Positions 33,910 through 42,800 are shown, counted from the stretch's first letter. The stretch is DNA of 64,000 nt from Bradyrhizobium aeschynomenes (GCF_013178945.1 NZ_JABFDM010000009.1:186001-250000); one strand, 5' to 3'. Program-made: numbers and translations. Notes: a model not told the origin generated them from the letters alone.

Positions 33910-35775
33910 TCAGGAGGAGCTTGGACTCGGCCTGATGAGGTCGGACGCCGCATCGTCCTGCAGCCTTGCGACGAGATTGGCACGACGGCTCAGCACTGCA
34001 CGCTGGTTGATGTAACCCTTGTCGGTAATCTCGCCGGCGTCGAGCGAGGGAGGCTCCGCCATCAGCAGCGCGCGGGTCGCGTAGCGCGACGAGCCGATGG
34101 CTTCGGTGCGCAGTCTCGTCAGCCCTTGCGCAACCGCCTGGCGCACTGCGGGATGCGCGAGCACCTCGCCGACTGAGGCTGTGTCCGCCAGCCCAGCCTT
34201 GCTGCGGCAGGCCGGAACGTTCGGCACGATCAGGAAGTGAACCTCGTCGGTGCCGTGGCCGGCAATCACGATATCCTGCACCAGCGGCGCCAGCGCGGCG
34301 ATGCCGGCGATACGCAACGCGCCGACATTCACCCACGTGCCGGAGCTGAGCTTGAAGTCCTCGGTGATGCGGCCGTCGAAGAATAGGCCGCGCTCCGGAT
34401 GATCGGGGTCGGCGAGCTTCACGGCGTCGCCGATCTTGTAGAAGCCTTCTTCGTCGAAGGCGGCGGCGGTGATCTCGGGCGCCTTCCAATAGCCGGGCAT
34501 CACGTTGGCGCCACGCACGCGGACCTCGAGCTTCTCGCCGGTGGGCACCAGCTTGAGCTCGGTGCCAGGAATCGGCACGCCGATATTGCCGGCGCGCTCG
34601 GCGAAGAAGTGGCAGTCGGTCGCGAGTGGCGAGGTCTCTGTCGCGCCCCAGGCCGACACCAGCGGCGCCGGGCGGCCGATCGTCGCCATGCTCATCTCGT
34701 TGAGCGCATCCCAGAGATTCTGCGGCAGCGCCGCCGCTGCATAGAGGATGCATTTCACGCCGGAGAAGAATTTCCGCCGCAGCTCATTGTCCGTCTTGAG
34801 CGCTGCGACCAGCATGTCGAAGCCGCGCGGCACGTTGAAATAGATCGTCGGCACCATGCTCCTGAGATTGGCGAGCGAGGCCTCGAACAGGCCGGGCGCG
34901 GGCTTGCCGCCGTCGATATAGATCGAGCCGCCCTGGGCGAGAACCAGGTTGAAATTGTGGTTGCCGCCGAAGGTGTGACTCCATGGCAGCCAGTCGACGA
35001 TGACGGGGCCGCCTTCGACCTCGCGCAGAAACGTCCAGAGCTGGCCCTTGGCCTGCTGGCTCATCGTCAGCATCCGGTGCGTGTTGATCACGGCCTTCGG
35101 CTGGCCGGTGGAGCCCGAGGTAAACAGCAGCTTTGCAATCGTGTCGGGTGTCACTGCGGCAAAGGCGCGGTCGACCTCCGGGCCGGGCTTCGTCGTGGTC
35201 AAGGTCTGCAGCGGCACGGCGCCGGAGCCCTCGCCATCGCCGGTGATGATCGTCGCGCGGTGCAGGCCGTCGATCGCCTGGAGCGCGCGGGCGAACGGGC
35301 CGTGCGCGGCGACGAAGATGGCGCCGGGATCGAGCAGCTTGATCATCGCTCGCAGCTTCTCGTGATCGGTCGACATCAGCGAATAGGCCGGCGAGATCGC
35401 GCAGACGGGAATGCCGACATGCTGTGCGGCGAGCGCCAGCACCGCATGCGCGATGCTGTTGTCGGAGAGAATCGCGAGCGGGCGGTCGGGGCTTAGTCCC
35501 TGCGCCAGCATCCAGGCGGCTGCGGCGCGAGCCTGTGCGAGCGTCTCGCCATAAGTAAGCCAGGTCCAGGTCTCGCCGCGGCGCTCGGCCAGGAACGTCC
35601 GGTCCGGGACGGTGCCCGCCCAGTGCTCCAGCCATTCGCCGGTGCAGCGTGCGGCGGGCAGCAGCTCCATGCGTGAACGCAGGATGATGGCGCCGTCCTT
35701 GCGCCTGATCGCCTCGATCGACGGCTCGGCAAACATGGCGGGTTGCGGTTCGGTGCGACGTTCAGCATTCGCCAT
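33910..35775 (-). CDS. Feruloyl-CoA synthase-like acyl-CoA ligase
   Basis: A 621-residue cytosolic AMP-forming ligase expected to activate ferulate or related hydroxycinnamates to CoA thioesters, the first step of lignin-monomer side-chain breakdown. The adenylate loop is LLFTSGSTGQPKAV (about 205), then WLPWSHTFGGNHNFN, SAWGATETSP (about 380), and FFDGRITEDFKLSSGTWVNVG (about 490), a block typical of feruloyl-CoA synthases. ATG at 35775 has GGAGG 8 bases upstream; the longer in-frame start at 35874 is not convincing. A MarR regulator is encoded divergently. No hydratase-lyase or vanillin dehydrogenase lies in the window, so the pathway would be completed elsewhere. Confidence 0.85.
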   Translation of the reverse strand: MANAERRTEPQPAMFAEPSIEAIRRKDGAIILRSRMELLPAARCTGEWLEHWAGTVPDRTFLAERRGETWTWLTYGETLAQARAAAAWMLAQGLSPDRPLAILSDNSIAHAVLALAAQHVGIPVCAISPAYSLMSTDHEKLRAMIKLLDPGAIFVAAHGPFARALQAIDGLHRATIITGDGEGSGAVPLQTLTTTKPGPEVDRAFAAVTPDTIAKLLFTSGSTGQPKAVINTHRMLTMSQQAKGQLWTFLREVEGGPVIVDWLPWSHTFGGNHNFNLVLAQGGSIYIDGGKPAPGLFEASLANLRSMVPTIYFNVPRGFDMLVAALKTDNELRRKFFSGVKCILYAAAALPQNLWDALNEMSMATIGRPAPLVSAWGATETSPLATDCHFFAERAGNIGVPIPGTELKLVPTGEKLEVRVRGANVMPGYWKAPEITAAAFDEEGFYKIGDAVKLADPDHPERGLFFDGRITEDFKLSSGTWVNVGALRIAGIAALAPLVQDIVIAGHGTDEVHFLIVPNVPACRSKAGLADTASVGEVLAHPAVRQAVAQGLTRLRTEAIGSSRYATRALLMAEPPSLDAGEITDKGYINQRAVLSRRANLVARLQDDAASDLIRPSPSSS

Positions 35776-35974
35776 GGGAGGCCTCCGCTGCGTTGGAGGC
35801 GATGTCGACGGGAGCCGTGCCCGCAGGTCCGCGGCGAGAGAACACGGTGCGCTGCGGCGTGCGATCCGCTCCATGGCTCCGCTGCATTGCCGTCACAATG
35901 CGGTCAGCCGCAGTCGTTGAGCGCGACATGGCTCCTCCCTCCCATCTGATATTCGTTGCCCGTCAGACTAACAG

Positions 35975-35997
35975 AATAGTTGTAAGTTGCAATTATT
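35975..35997. promoter_or_regulatory. AT-rich palindrome, candidate MarR operator
   Basis: A 23-bp imperfect palindrome with half sites AATAGTTGTAA and TTGCAATTATT (9 of 11 positions match) around a central G. It is the most AT-rich spot in the 301-bp divergent region between the feruloyl-CoA synthase and MarR genes, where the regulator would control both. Confidence 0.55.
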
Positions 35998-36076
35998 GTT
36001 CCCGTGACCAGTTGCGGCGGCTTGTTCTGGCGATGCCGCGGGTCTAGGCATGGGCATCTCATATCAGTGAGCCAGC

Positions 36077-36556
36077 ATGCCCAAGAGCGAGCGCGCACGC
36101 GCGCAACGAGACGTAGCGAGACAGGACGCCCGGATCGGCCTCGGCGAGCTCGAGAGCCATCTCGGCTATTTCGTCCGGCGCCTGCAGCACTGGATCTTCC
36201 GTGACGTCAACGCGGCGCTTGCACCGATCGAGCTCGACGTCATCCTCTATTCGATCCTGGAGACGATCGCCGCCAATCCCGGCGCCACGCAGATCGCTGT
36301 CGCCGGGGCGCTGGGCATCGAGCGCGCGCGCATGGTCGCCCTGCTCGACGATCTGCAGCAGGCCGGGCTGATCGTGCGCGAGCGCTCCGAGCAGGACCGC
36401 CGCGCGCATGCACTCGGCCTGACGCCGCGTGGCCGCATGATCCTGAAGAAGGCGAATGTCGCGGTGGCTGCCCACGAGAAGCGCGTGGCGCGCCGCCTCG
36501 GCGCCGACAATTATCGCCGTGCGCTCACGGCGCTGTCGCAGTTCGAGACGGACTAG
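36077..36556 (+). CDS. MarR family transcriptional regulator
   Basis: A 159-residue DNA-binding protein with the MarR winged helix: helix pair TQIAVAGALGIERARMVALLDDLQQAGLIVRE (about residues 75-105) and the wing RSEQDRRAHALGLTPRGR. It is divergent from the feruloyl-CoA synthase gene, the arrangement of CouR/FerR-type repressors that release DNA on binding a hydroxycinnamoyl-CoA; by analogy it may do so here. A palindrome at 35975-35997 is a good operator candidate. Ligand not shown by sequence. Confidence 0.9.
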   Translation: MPKSERARAQRDVARQDARIGLGELESHLGYFVRRLQHWIFRDVNAALAPIELDVILYSILETIAANPGATQIAVAGALGIERARMVALLDDLQQAGLIVRERSEQDRRAHALGLTPRGRMILKKANVAVAAHEKRVARRLGADNYRRALTALSQFETD

Positions 36557-36667
36557 GCGCGTCGCGAACAGGCGATGTCGCGAGCCTTCTGCCTCGCAAG
36601 CACGCATCGGTCATCACTCACACGGCACCTCTACGCGGTACCGCGGTAACTCTACCTGAAACGAAGC

Positions 36668-36711
36668 AAAAGAAAAGATGCATCCTGAGGCTGTCGCGCC
36701 CCTGGATGCAT
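36668..36711 (-). terminator. Intrinsic terminator of the EAL protein gene
   Basis: On the minus strand an 8-bp inverted repeat (ATGCATCC at 36678-36685, complement at 36704-36711) is followed by a T-rich run (CTTTTCTTTT). It starts 8 bp after the stop codon of the large EAL gene. Confidence 0.6.
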
Positions 36712-36719
36712 TGCAGCCC

Positions 36720-39605
36720 TCAGCTTGCCGCTTCCAGCCGCTCTTCGGTCAACAGCCGCATCGCGGCGTCGGCGTCCATCGGCTCGCCAAAGGCGTAGCC
36801 CTGGGCGTATTCGCAGCCGAGCTGATAGAGCTCGACGGCATCGGAGTCCGTCTCCGCGCCCTCCGCCACCACATCCATGCCGAGATCGTGGGCCAGCGCG
36901 ATGATCGATTTGAGGATCACCGGACGGGTGCCCCGCGCGGTGGTGCGCACGAAGGACTGGTCGATCTTCAAGGTGTCGAACGGGAAGCGCTGCAGATAGG
37001 CGAGCGAGGAGTGGCCGGTGCCGAAATCGTCGATCGAGAGGCCGACGCCGAGCTCGCGGATGCGCGTCAGCATCTGCGCCGCGTGCTCGGGATTCTCCAT
37101 GACCAGCGATTCCGTCAGCTCGATCTTGAGCGAGCCGCGCGCCACCGACGAGCGCGCCAGCACCGAGCGGATGTCGTGGATAAGGTCGTGGCGGAGCAGC
37201 TGGCGCGACGAGACGTTGACGCTGGCGAAGATCGGCTCGCGCAGCCGCGTCGCGCGCTGCCAGACCGAGAGCTGCCGCGCGGTCTGGTCGAGCACGAAGG
37301 TGCCGAGATCGACGATCAGGCCGATCTCCTCGGCGATGGTGATGAACTCGATCGGCGACATCCGGCCGAGCTTCGGATGATCCCAGCGGGCCAAGGCCTC
37401 GAAGCCGGCGATCGAGCGATCCTCCAGCCGCACGATCGGCTGGTACAGGATCGTGATCTCCTGGCGCTCGATCGAGCGGCGCAGCTCGCTCTCGAGCGTC
37501 AGGCGGTCGTTCTTGCGGGCGCGCATCGCCGGCTTGTAGACGTCGATGCGGTCGCCGCCGATGCGCTTGGAGTGATACATCGCCAGCTCGGCATCCTTGA
37601 TGATGTCTTCCGACAGCTGGGTCTGCGGGTCGGACAGCGCGAGTCCGATCGAGGCGGTCAGGAAGATCTCGCGCTCGTTGAAGGCGATCGGCGCGCGGAT
37701 GGTCTTGCGGATGGTCTCGGCAAACGCCGTGATGCGGGCGGGATCCTGCTCGGACAGCAGGATCAGACCGAACTGATCGCCGGCCAGCCGCGCCAGCGTG
37801 TCCTGGGGCTTCAGGATGCGCGACAGCCGCCGCGCGAGCGTGAGCAGGATGGAATCGCCGACCGCGATGCCGACGGAATCGTTGACCTGCTTGAAGCGGT
37901 CGAGATCGATCACCATCAAGGTCGGCCGCAGCGTCGGCATCGTCTTGGCGAAATTGGCGACCGCGGCGAGGCGATCGATGAACAGCTTGCGGTTGGGCAG
38001 GCCGGTCAGATTGTCGTGCACGCTGTCATGGAGCAGCCGCTCCTCGGCATTCTTGAACTCGGTGACGTCCGTGAGCGTGCCGACGACGCGCGAGACCTCG
38101 CCGTCGGAGCCGACCACGGGGCGCGCCTTGAGCGCGAACCACATGAAGTGGCCGTCGGGCGTGCGCAGCCGGAAGTCCTGCACGAGCCGGCCGCGGCGCT
38201 GGTCGAGCACGCTGTCGAGCGCGGCGCGGAAGCGGTCCTGGTCGAGCGGATGCAGCACCTCGAGCCATTTCGCCGCGGGTCCTTCGAGCGTGCCGCGCTT
38301 CAGGCCGAGCAGGCTTTCGGTCTCGGGGCTCGTGAACACCTTGTCGGCGGAGACGTCCCAGTCCCAGATCAAATCGCCGGAGCCGGCCAGCGCCAGCGCG
38401 CGGCGCTCGACGTCGGAGACGATGCCGGTGGTTGCGCCGCCGCCGGCGAAGGCGTGCTGCATGACGGTGAAGCCGATCAGCATCACGATCAGCACCAGGC
38501 CGCCGAGCAGCGCAGGTCCGACGATGTCGTTGGTGACCTGGCCCGCCACCGTCATGCCGGCTGCGCCGACCCAGACCGTGAGCAGGAACCAGGTCGGGAT
38601 CAGCAGCACCGCGCGGTCGAAACCGTGGCTCGAAAGATAGACGATCAGCGCGAAGCCGACGACCGCGATCAGGAGCAGCGAGATGCGCGCGATGCCTGAG
38701 GCGACGGCGGGGTCGAACAGCGCCACCGCGACCAGCGACCCCAGGAAGAACAGCCACCCCAGCGTGATGTGCGAATAGCGGACGTGCCAGCGCGACAAGT
38801 TGAGGTAAGCGAACAGGAACACCAGCAGGGTGGCGGCGAGGATCGCCTCGCCGGAGGCGCGCCAGACCCGCTCGGCGTTGTTCGACATGTCCAGGACCTT
38901 GCCCCAGAAGCCGAAATCGACGCCGATATAGACCAGCACCGCCCAGGCCAGTGCGGCGGCGGCCGGGAACATGATGCTGCCCTTGACCACGAACAGGATG
39001 GTCAACACCAGCGCAAGCAGGCCGGAGATGCCGATCACGATGCCCTGGTACAGCGTGAACGAGTTGACCTTGTCCTTGTAGGATTCCGGCTCCCACAAAT
39101 AGAGCTGCGGCAGCTTGTCGGTGCGCAATTCAGCGACGAAGGTCACGACCGAGCCGGGATCGAGGGTGACGCGGAAGACATCGGCGGTCGGGCTCTCCTG
39201 CCGCTCCGGCAGGTCGCCGATCGAGGGGGTGATGGTGGCGATTCGCGACAGGCCGAGATCGGGCCACAGCACGCCGGAGCCGACCACGCGGTAATGCGGC
39301 GCCACGATCAGGCGGTCGAGCTGGTCATCGGTATTGTTGGCCAGCGCGAACACGATCCAGTTCTGGCCGCCCTCGCGGGCGCGGACTTCGATGCGGCGGA
39401 CGATGCCGTCGGTGCCGGGCGCGGTCGAGACCTGGATGCGGTCGTTTTCGCTGCGCTGGTGATCGAGGATGCCCGTCAGGTCGATGGCAGGCGCGTCGCT
39501 GCGAACGCTGACGGCGTCAACGGCCTGAGCGGGGGCAGCGGCACCACACATCACGAGGCCCAGCGCCACCATGGACGCCAGGCACCTGATCAGACGCAAT
39601 GTCAA
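36720..39605 (-). CDS. Membrane cyclic-di-GMP phosphodiesterase (7TMR-DISM, PAS, degenerate GGDEF, EAL)
   Basis: A 961-residue protein with signal peptide (ends near APAQAVD), a periplasmic domain to about residue 185, seven transmembrane helices (about 190-385) of the 7TMR-DISM type, a PAS domain (about 415-530), GGDEF (540-695) and EAL (about 705-955). The GGDEF active site is AGDQF instead of GGDEF, so cyclase activity is unlikely. The EAL domain keeps its catalytic set: FEALARW, NVSSRQL, IELTES, SIDDFGTGHSSL, LKIDQSF and VAEGAET. It therefore should hydrolyse cyclic di-GMP, with the degenerate GGDEF possibly acting as a GTP sensor. The start is TTG (39605 or 39599, the second having better GGAG spacing). 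Confidence 0.9.
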   Translation of the reverse strand: MTLRLIRCLASMVALGLVMCGAAAPAQAVDAVSVRSDAPAIDLTGILDHQRSENDRIQVSTAPGTDGIVRRIEVRAREGGQNWIVFALANNTDDQLDRLIVAPHYRVVGSGVLWPDLGLSRIATITPSIGDLPERQESPTADVFRVTLDPGSVVTFVAELRTDKLPQLYLWEPESYKDKVNSFTLYQGIVIGISGLLALVLTILFVVKGSIMFPAAAALAWAVLVYIGVDFGFWGKVLDMSNNAERVWRASGEAILAATLLVFLFAYLNLSRWHVRYSHITLGWLFFLGSLVAVALFDPAVASGIARISLLLIAVVGFALIVYLSSHGFDRAVLLIPTWFLLTVWVGAAGMTVAGQVTNDIVGPALLGGLVLIVMLIGFTVMQHAFAGGGATTGIVSDVERRALALAGSGDLIWDWDVSADKVFTSPETESLLGLKRGTLEGPAAKWLEVLHPLDQDRFRAALDSVLDQRRGRLVQDFRLRTPDGHFMWFALKARPVVGSDGEVSRVVGTLTDVTEFKNAEERLLHDSVHDNLTGLPNRKLFIDRLAAVANFAKTMPTLRPTLMVIDLDRFKQVNDSVGIAVGDSILLTLARRLSRILKPQDTLARLAGDQFGLILLSEQDPARITAFAETIRKTIRAPIAFNEREIFLTASIGLALSDPQTQLSEDIIKDAELAMYHSKRIGGDRIDVYKPAMRARKNDRLTLESELRRSIERQEITILYQPIVRLEDRSIAGFEALARWDHPKLGRMSPIEFITIAEEIGLIVDLGTFVLDQTARQLSVWQRATRLREPIFASVNVSSRQLLRHDLIHDIRSVLARSSVARGSLKIELTESLVMENPEHAAQMLTRIRELGVGLSIDDFGTGHSSLAYLQRFPFDTLKIDQSFVRTTARGTRPVILKSIIALAHDLGMDVVAEGAETDSDAVELYQLGCEYAQGYAFGEPMDADAAMRLLTEERLEAAS

Positions 39606-39767
39606 ATCTCCGCGTTCGACACCAAACCACAGCGAAACAGTTCAAACTTAAAGGCACGTTCGCAAAGGATTTGGAGCCGTTCCAGGCACGGTTCAGATGT
39701 GCGCGATCATTGGCACGAAAGCGAGGAAAATCAAAGAGTTTCCAAACACGCTCTGTTTAGACTGCGC

Positions 39768-40766
39768 CTAGATTTCCAACACAATTTTGCCAATATGTTG
39801 GCTGGTCTCCATGCGTGCATGCGCTTTGGCTGCATCTGCGAGTGGAAACGTCGAGTCCATCAGCGGCTTGATGCGGCCCTCGCGCAGGAACGGCATCACC
39901 TTGGCTTCGATCGCGGCCACCATCGCCGCCTTGTCGGCATTGCTGCGCGGGCGCAGGGTCGACCCGGTGTGGGTCAGGCGCTTCACCATCAGCTTGACGA
40001 AGTTGACCGTGGCCTTGGCGCTGCCGAGGAAGGCGATCTGGACGATCCGTCCGTCAGTCGCCGCGGCGTCGTAGTTGCGCTCGATGTAGTCGCCGCCGAC
40101 CATGTCGAGGATGACGTTGGCGCCCTTGCCGCCGGTCGCCTCCTTGACCACCGCCACGAAGTCTTCCGTCTTGTAGTTGATGGCGCGGTCCGCCCCGAGC
40201 TTGACGCAGGCCTCCGCCTTGTCCTGCGAGCCGACGGTGACCAGCACCGTGGCGCCGAACGCCTTGGCAAGCTGGATCGCCATGGTGCCGATGCCCGAGG
40301 AGCCGCCATGCACCAGGAGGGTCTCGCCCGCCTTGAGGCCGCCGCGCTCGAACACGTTGTGCCAGACCGTCATCAGGGTCTCGGGCAGGGCGCCGGCCTC
40401 CTTGATGGACAGCGCCGGAGGCACCGCCATCGCCTGGGCGTCCTGGGCGATGCAATATTGCGCGTAGCCGCCGCCGGCCACCAGCGACATCACGGTGTCG
40501 CCGAGCTTGTGCCGGAGAGCGCCGTCGCCGAGCGCGACCACCTCGCCGGCGACTTCCAGCCCCGGCAGGTCGCTGGCGCCGGGCGGCGGCGGATAGCTGC
40601 CGGAGCGCTGGGCGACGTCGGGACGGTTCACGCCGGCGGCCTTCACCTTGATCAGGATCTCGCCCGGCCCCGGCTTGGGAACGGGCCGCGTCTCGGGCTT
40701 CAGCACCTCGGGTCCGCCCGGCTGGCTGATGGCGACCACGGTCATTTGCGCGGGCAGCTGTTCCAT
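39768..40766 (-). CDS. NAD(P)H quinone oxidoreductase, zeta-crystallin/PIG3-like
   Basis: A 332-residue medium-chain reductase without the structural zinc site. It should reduce quinones or other electrophiles with NADPH in the cytoplasm. The N-terminal GroES-like fold includes GVNRPDVAQRSGSYPPPPGASDLPGLEVAGEV, typical of the PIG3 (TP53I3) group, and the Rossmann fold has HGGSSGIGTMAIQLAK (about 150). ATG at 40766 with AAGGA 9 bases upstream is chosen over 40790. The divergent DUF1192 gene starts 84 bp away. True substrate unknown. Confidence 0.9.
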   Translation of the reverse strand: MEQLPAQMTVVAISQPGGPEVLKPETRPVPKPGPGEILIKVKAAGVNRPDVAQRSGSYPPPPGASDLPGLEVAGEVVALGDGALRHKLGDTVMSLVAGGGYAQYCIAQDAQAMAVPPALSIKEAGALPETLMTVWHNVFERGGLKAGETLLVHGGSSGIGTMAIQLAKAFGATVLVTVGSQDKAEACVKLGADRAINYKTEDFVAVVKEATGGKGANVILDMVGGDYIERNYDAAATDGRIVQIAFLGSAKATVNFVKLMVKRLTHTGSTLRPRSNADKAAMVAAIEAKVMPFLREGRIKPLMDSTFPLADAAKAHARMETSQHIGKIVLEI

Positions 40767-40850
40767 GAGAAATCCTTGGCAAGAGATCAAGCGGGTGCTG
40801 GGGCGTGCTTAAGCCAGCCCGGGCCCCGCTGGCAACCGGGAGAGGGCGAG

Positions 40851-41042
40851 ATGGCACACGAGGACGACGATCGGCCGCGCAAGGCCGTTTCCCACGAGAT
40901 CGGGCAGGATCTCTCGATGCTGTCGGTCGAGGAGCTGACCGGCCGCGCCGCGCTGCTGCGCTCGGAGATCGAGCGGATCGAGCAGGCCTTGGCCAAGAAG
41001 CGCGCCTCGCGCGATGCCGCCGCCAGCATCTTCAAGTCCTAG
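40851..41042 (+). CDS. DUF1192 family small protein
   Basis: A 63-residue protein with a charged N-terminus (MAHEDDDRPRK) and a short coiled coil, LSVEELTGRAALLRSEIERIEQAL, then a basic tail ending IFKS. This matches DUF1192, a small family in alphaproteobacteria. A GAGAGGGCGAG purine stretch precedes the ATG. It is often near the RcdA/DUF1465 gene, which here follows about 625 bp downstream. Function unknown. Confidence 0.85.
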   Translation: MAHEDDDRPRKAVSHEIGQDLSMLSVEELTGRAALLRSEIERIEQALAKKRASRDAAASIFKS

Positions 41043-41119
41043 AATGGTTCCGCAGCACGTAGAAATACGGTCGGCCAGTGGCCGACATGGCTAACGAAGT
41101 TTGAAAAATTTGTGCCATT

Positions 41120-41250
41120 TACGGTTGATTAAGCTTTCGCGTTTACAACCGTAACCGTCCTCGTTTGGACACTGAGTGGCTCCTGTCCACTCTGTTTGAC
41201 GCCTCCCTGTTATCAACTTCAAAGCCGCCGGCAACGGCGGCTCTTTTTTT
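41120..41250 (+). ncRNA. Candidate trans-acting small RNA with anti-Shine-Dalgarno motifs
   Basis: This noncoding stretch starts with an inverted repeat (TACGGTTG 41120-41127, CAACCGTA 41146-41153). Next is a hairpin with 6-bp stem GAGTGG/CCACTC (41174-41179, 41187-41192) whose loop is CTCCTGT, then a single-stranded CCTCCC (41202-41207). It ends in a strong intrinsic terminator. CU-rich loops that can pair with ribosome binding sites and a terminal U-run are typical of alphaproteobacterial regulatory RNAs. The 5' end is uncertain, and the first inverted repeat may be an operator rather than RNA. Confidence 0.5.
41223..41250 (+). terminator. Intrinsic terminator of the candidate small RNA
   Basis: A perfect 8-bp stem AGCCGCCG/CGGCGGCT with loop GCAA, followed by CTTTTTTT. 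This is a textbook terminator 180 bp downstream of the DUF1192 stop and not followed by a nearby gene. Confidence 0.9.
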
Positions 41251-41667
41251 GGCCGCGCGCGATCGTCCCTGCATCACCCGGAGCGTCGTGAGGCCGTTAA
41301 CGTCCCGGCAAGCACGTCGGCGCATGCCGGGAACGGTTAGCTCGGGATCGTCTTGAAGCTGTGCCGGTCGGCGGATCGGCGCGCACCGGTCGCATCCCTG
41401 TGCGTCGCAACAGTGAATAAATTCATCGTCGTCCAACTACCGCACATTGTTGCCGCGATCGTGGTTGCTAGTTGTGACGCGTGCACGACTCGGTCGAACT
41501 GATCGTCCCGCAGCCGCAAATGGTACGCCGACACGGCACGTCCCACGCCGTGGAAACCATATTGGGCGTTGCTGCTGGACTCTCGAAACCGGCCGCGCAA
41601 TGATTTGTTCATCATACCGGCGCGGTTGCCGGATTGCGTAAACAGTCGCGTTTATGAGGCGTTAACC
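41251..41667. other. Intergenic region before rcdA, no gene recognised
   Basis: 417 bp between the small RNA terminator and the RcdA gene. I see an imperfect hairpin around 41310-41340 (TGCCGGGAACGG and partner) and several partly open frames that do not read like protein. The rcdA promoter should lie here, but no clear hexamers stand out. Confidence 0.5.
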
Positions 41668-42180
41668 ATGTCGGACCGTTTGCTGGGCGATGGCGCTCTT
41701 GTTCAGTTCAATGAGCGGCTCACCAACTCCGCTGCATTCGGCACGCTGTTCCGGGAAGGCATGGATCTGGTCGAGGAGACCGCCGCCTATCTCGACGGCG
41801 AGGGCCGCAATGAAGCCAAGGCGCTCGACCGCGCCGTCAGCCTGACCTACGCGACGGAGAGCATGCGGCTCACCACGCGGCTGATGCAGCTCGCCTCGTG
41901 GCTGCTGCTGCACCGGGCGGTGAAGGAGGGCGAGATGACCCTGGGCCAGGCCAATCGCGAGAAAACCAAGGTCAAGCTGACCGCCGCCGATCCCGGCCCG
42001 GCCGACCTGCTCGAGAAGCTGCCACAGCAATTGCAGGATCTGATCGCCCGCTCGATGAGCCTGCAGACGCGGGTGCGCCGGCTCGACGCAACCATCCATT
42101 CGCCGCCGCCGGACCAGAGCGCGATCGGCAATCCGCTGGTTCCGCACCTCAACCGGCTGAAGGCGGCCTTCGAGCAGTAA
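41668..42180 (+). CDS. rcdA: RcdA family protein (DUF1465)
   Basis: A 170-residue cytosolic all-helical protein. In Caulobacter, RcdA (DUF1465) is an adaptor that with CpdR and PopA brings the cell-cycle regulator CtrA and other substrates to the ClpXP protease. The family blocks are FNERLTNSAAFGTLFREGMDLVEETAAYLDGEGR and YATESMRLTTRLMQLASWLLLHRAVKEGEMT. ATG at 41668 has GAGG 9 bases upstream and gives the expected N-terminus. Homology at the family level is clear; whether it works on CtrA in this organism is inference. Confidence 0.87.
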   Translation: MSDRLLGDGALVQFNERLTNSAAFGTLFREGMDLVEETAAYLDGEGRNEAKALDRAVSLTYATESMRLTTRLMQLASWLLLHRAVKEGEMTLGQANREKTKVKLTAADPGPADLLEKLPQQLQDLIARSMSLQTRVRRLDATIHSPPPDQSAIGNPLVPHLNRLKAAFEQ

Positions 42181-42250
42181 GGCCATCGGGCCTGCGGCTC
42201 GGCCTTGGCCGAGCCGGTCTGTGCCAGACCGCAGTCTAGCCACTCAAACA

Positions 42251-42279
42251 AAAACGCCCCCGTCTCCGGGGGGCGTTTT
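42251..42279. terminator. Bidirectional terminator between rcdA and rpmE
   Basis: An 11-bp stem AAAACGCCCCC/GGGGGCGTTTT with a 7-base loop (42262-42268). The A and T ends give a U-run on either strand, fitting the convergent genes around it. Confidence 0.88.
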
Positions 42280-42337
42280 GCTGTGATCAGGTCCATTCAG
42301 GGCAGAGCAAAGGGCCGCGCGAGGCGGCCCGGAGGCA

Positions 42338-42565
42338 TCAATCCTTCTTGAGGAAACCCTGGAACTTCTTCTGGAAGCGCGAGACGCGGCCGCCGCGGTC
42401 CATGATCTGCTGGGTGCCACCGGTCCAGGCCGGATGCGACTTGGGGTCGATATCGAGGTTGAGCTTGTCGCCCTCTTTGCCCCAGGTCGAGCGGGTCTGG
42501 TACTCGGTGCCATCGGTCATCACGACCGTAATCGTATGATAATTCGGATGAATGTCGGCTTTCAT
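42338..42565 (-). CDS. rpmE: Ribosomal protein L31 (Cys-free type)
   Basis: A 75-residue component of the large ribosomal subunit that bridges to the small subunit. MKADIHPNYHTITVVMTDGTEY, DIDPKSHPAWTGG and the C-terminal RGGRVSRFQKKF are diagnostic. There are no cysteines, so it is the zinc-independent C-minus form usual in these alphaproteobacteria. ATG at 42565 is preferred to the longer 42595. A second GC hairpin (42312-42330) follows its stop codon, before the shared terminator. Confidence 0.96.
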   Translation of the reverse strand: MKADIHPNYHTITVVMTDGTEYQTRSTWGKEGDKLNLDIDPKSHPAWTGGTQQIMDRGGRVSRFQKKFQGFLKKD

Positions 42566-42800
42566 GGCGGGTCCTGCGGCGTGATGCGAAGACATGACGC
42601 GGCGCAGCCGCGCCTGATCCTGTCGTCACTGAAGGGGGACAATTGGCGCGCTCTATAGCCCAAGGTCCCGCCTAAAACAAGCCAAGGTCGCCAAACAAGC
42701 CAGGGACGCGCGTCGGCACCTTGGTATGTTTCCGGATTTGCCAAGTCCGGTGCGGCAGGCCTATCACGACGGCAGATTGGATGAATTCTCAGGTGGCCCC

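Noticed and set aside
42566..42800. Riboswitch or autoregulatory leader upstream of rpmE
   Set aside because: Only an ordinary GC hairpin is visible and no known ribosomal protein leader consensus can be recognised by eye.
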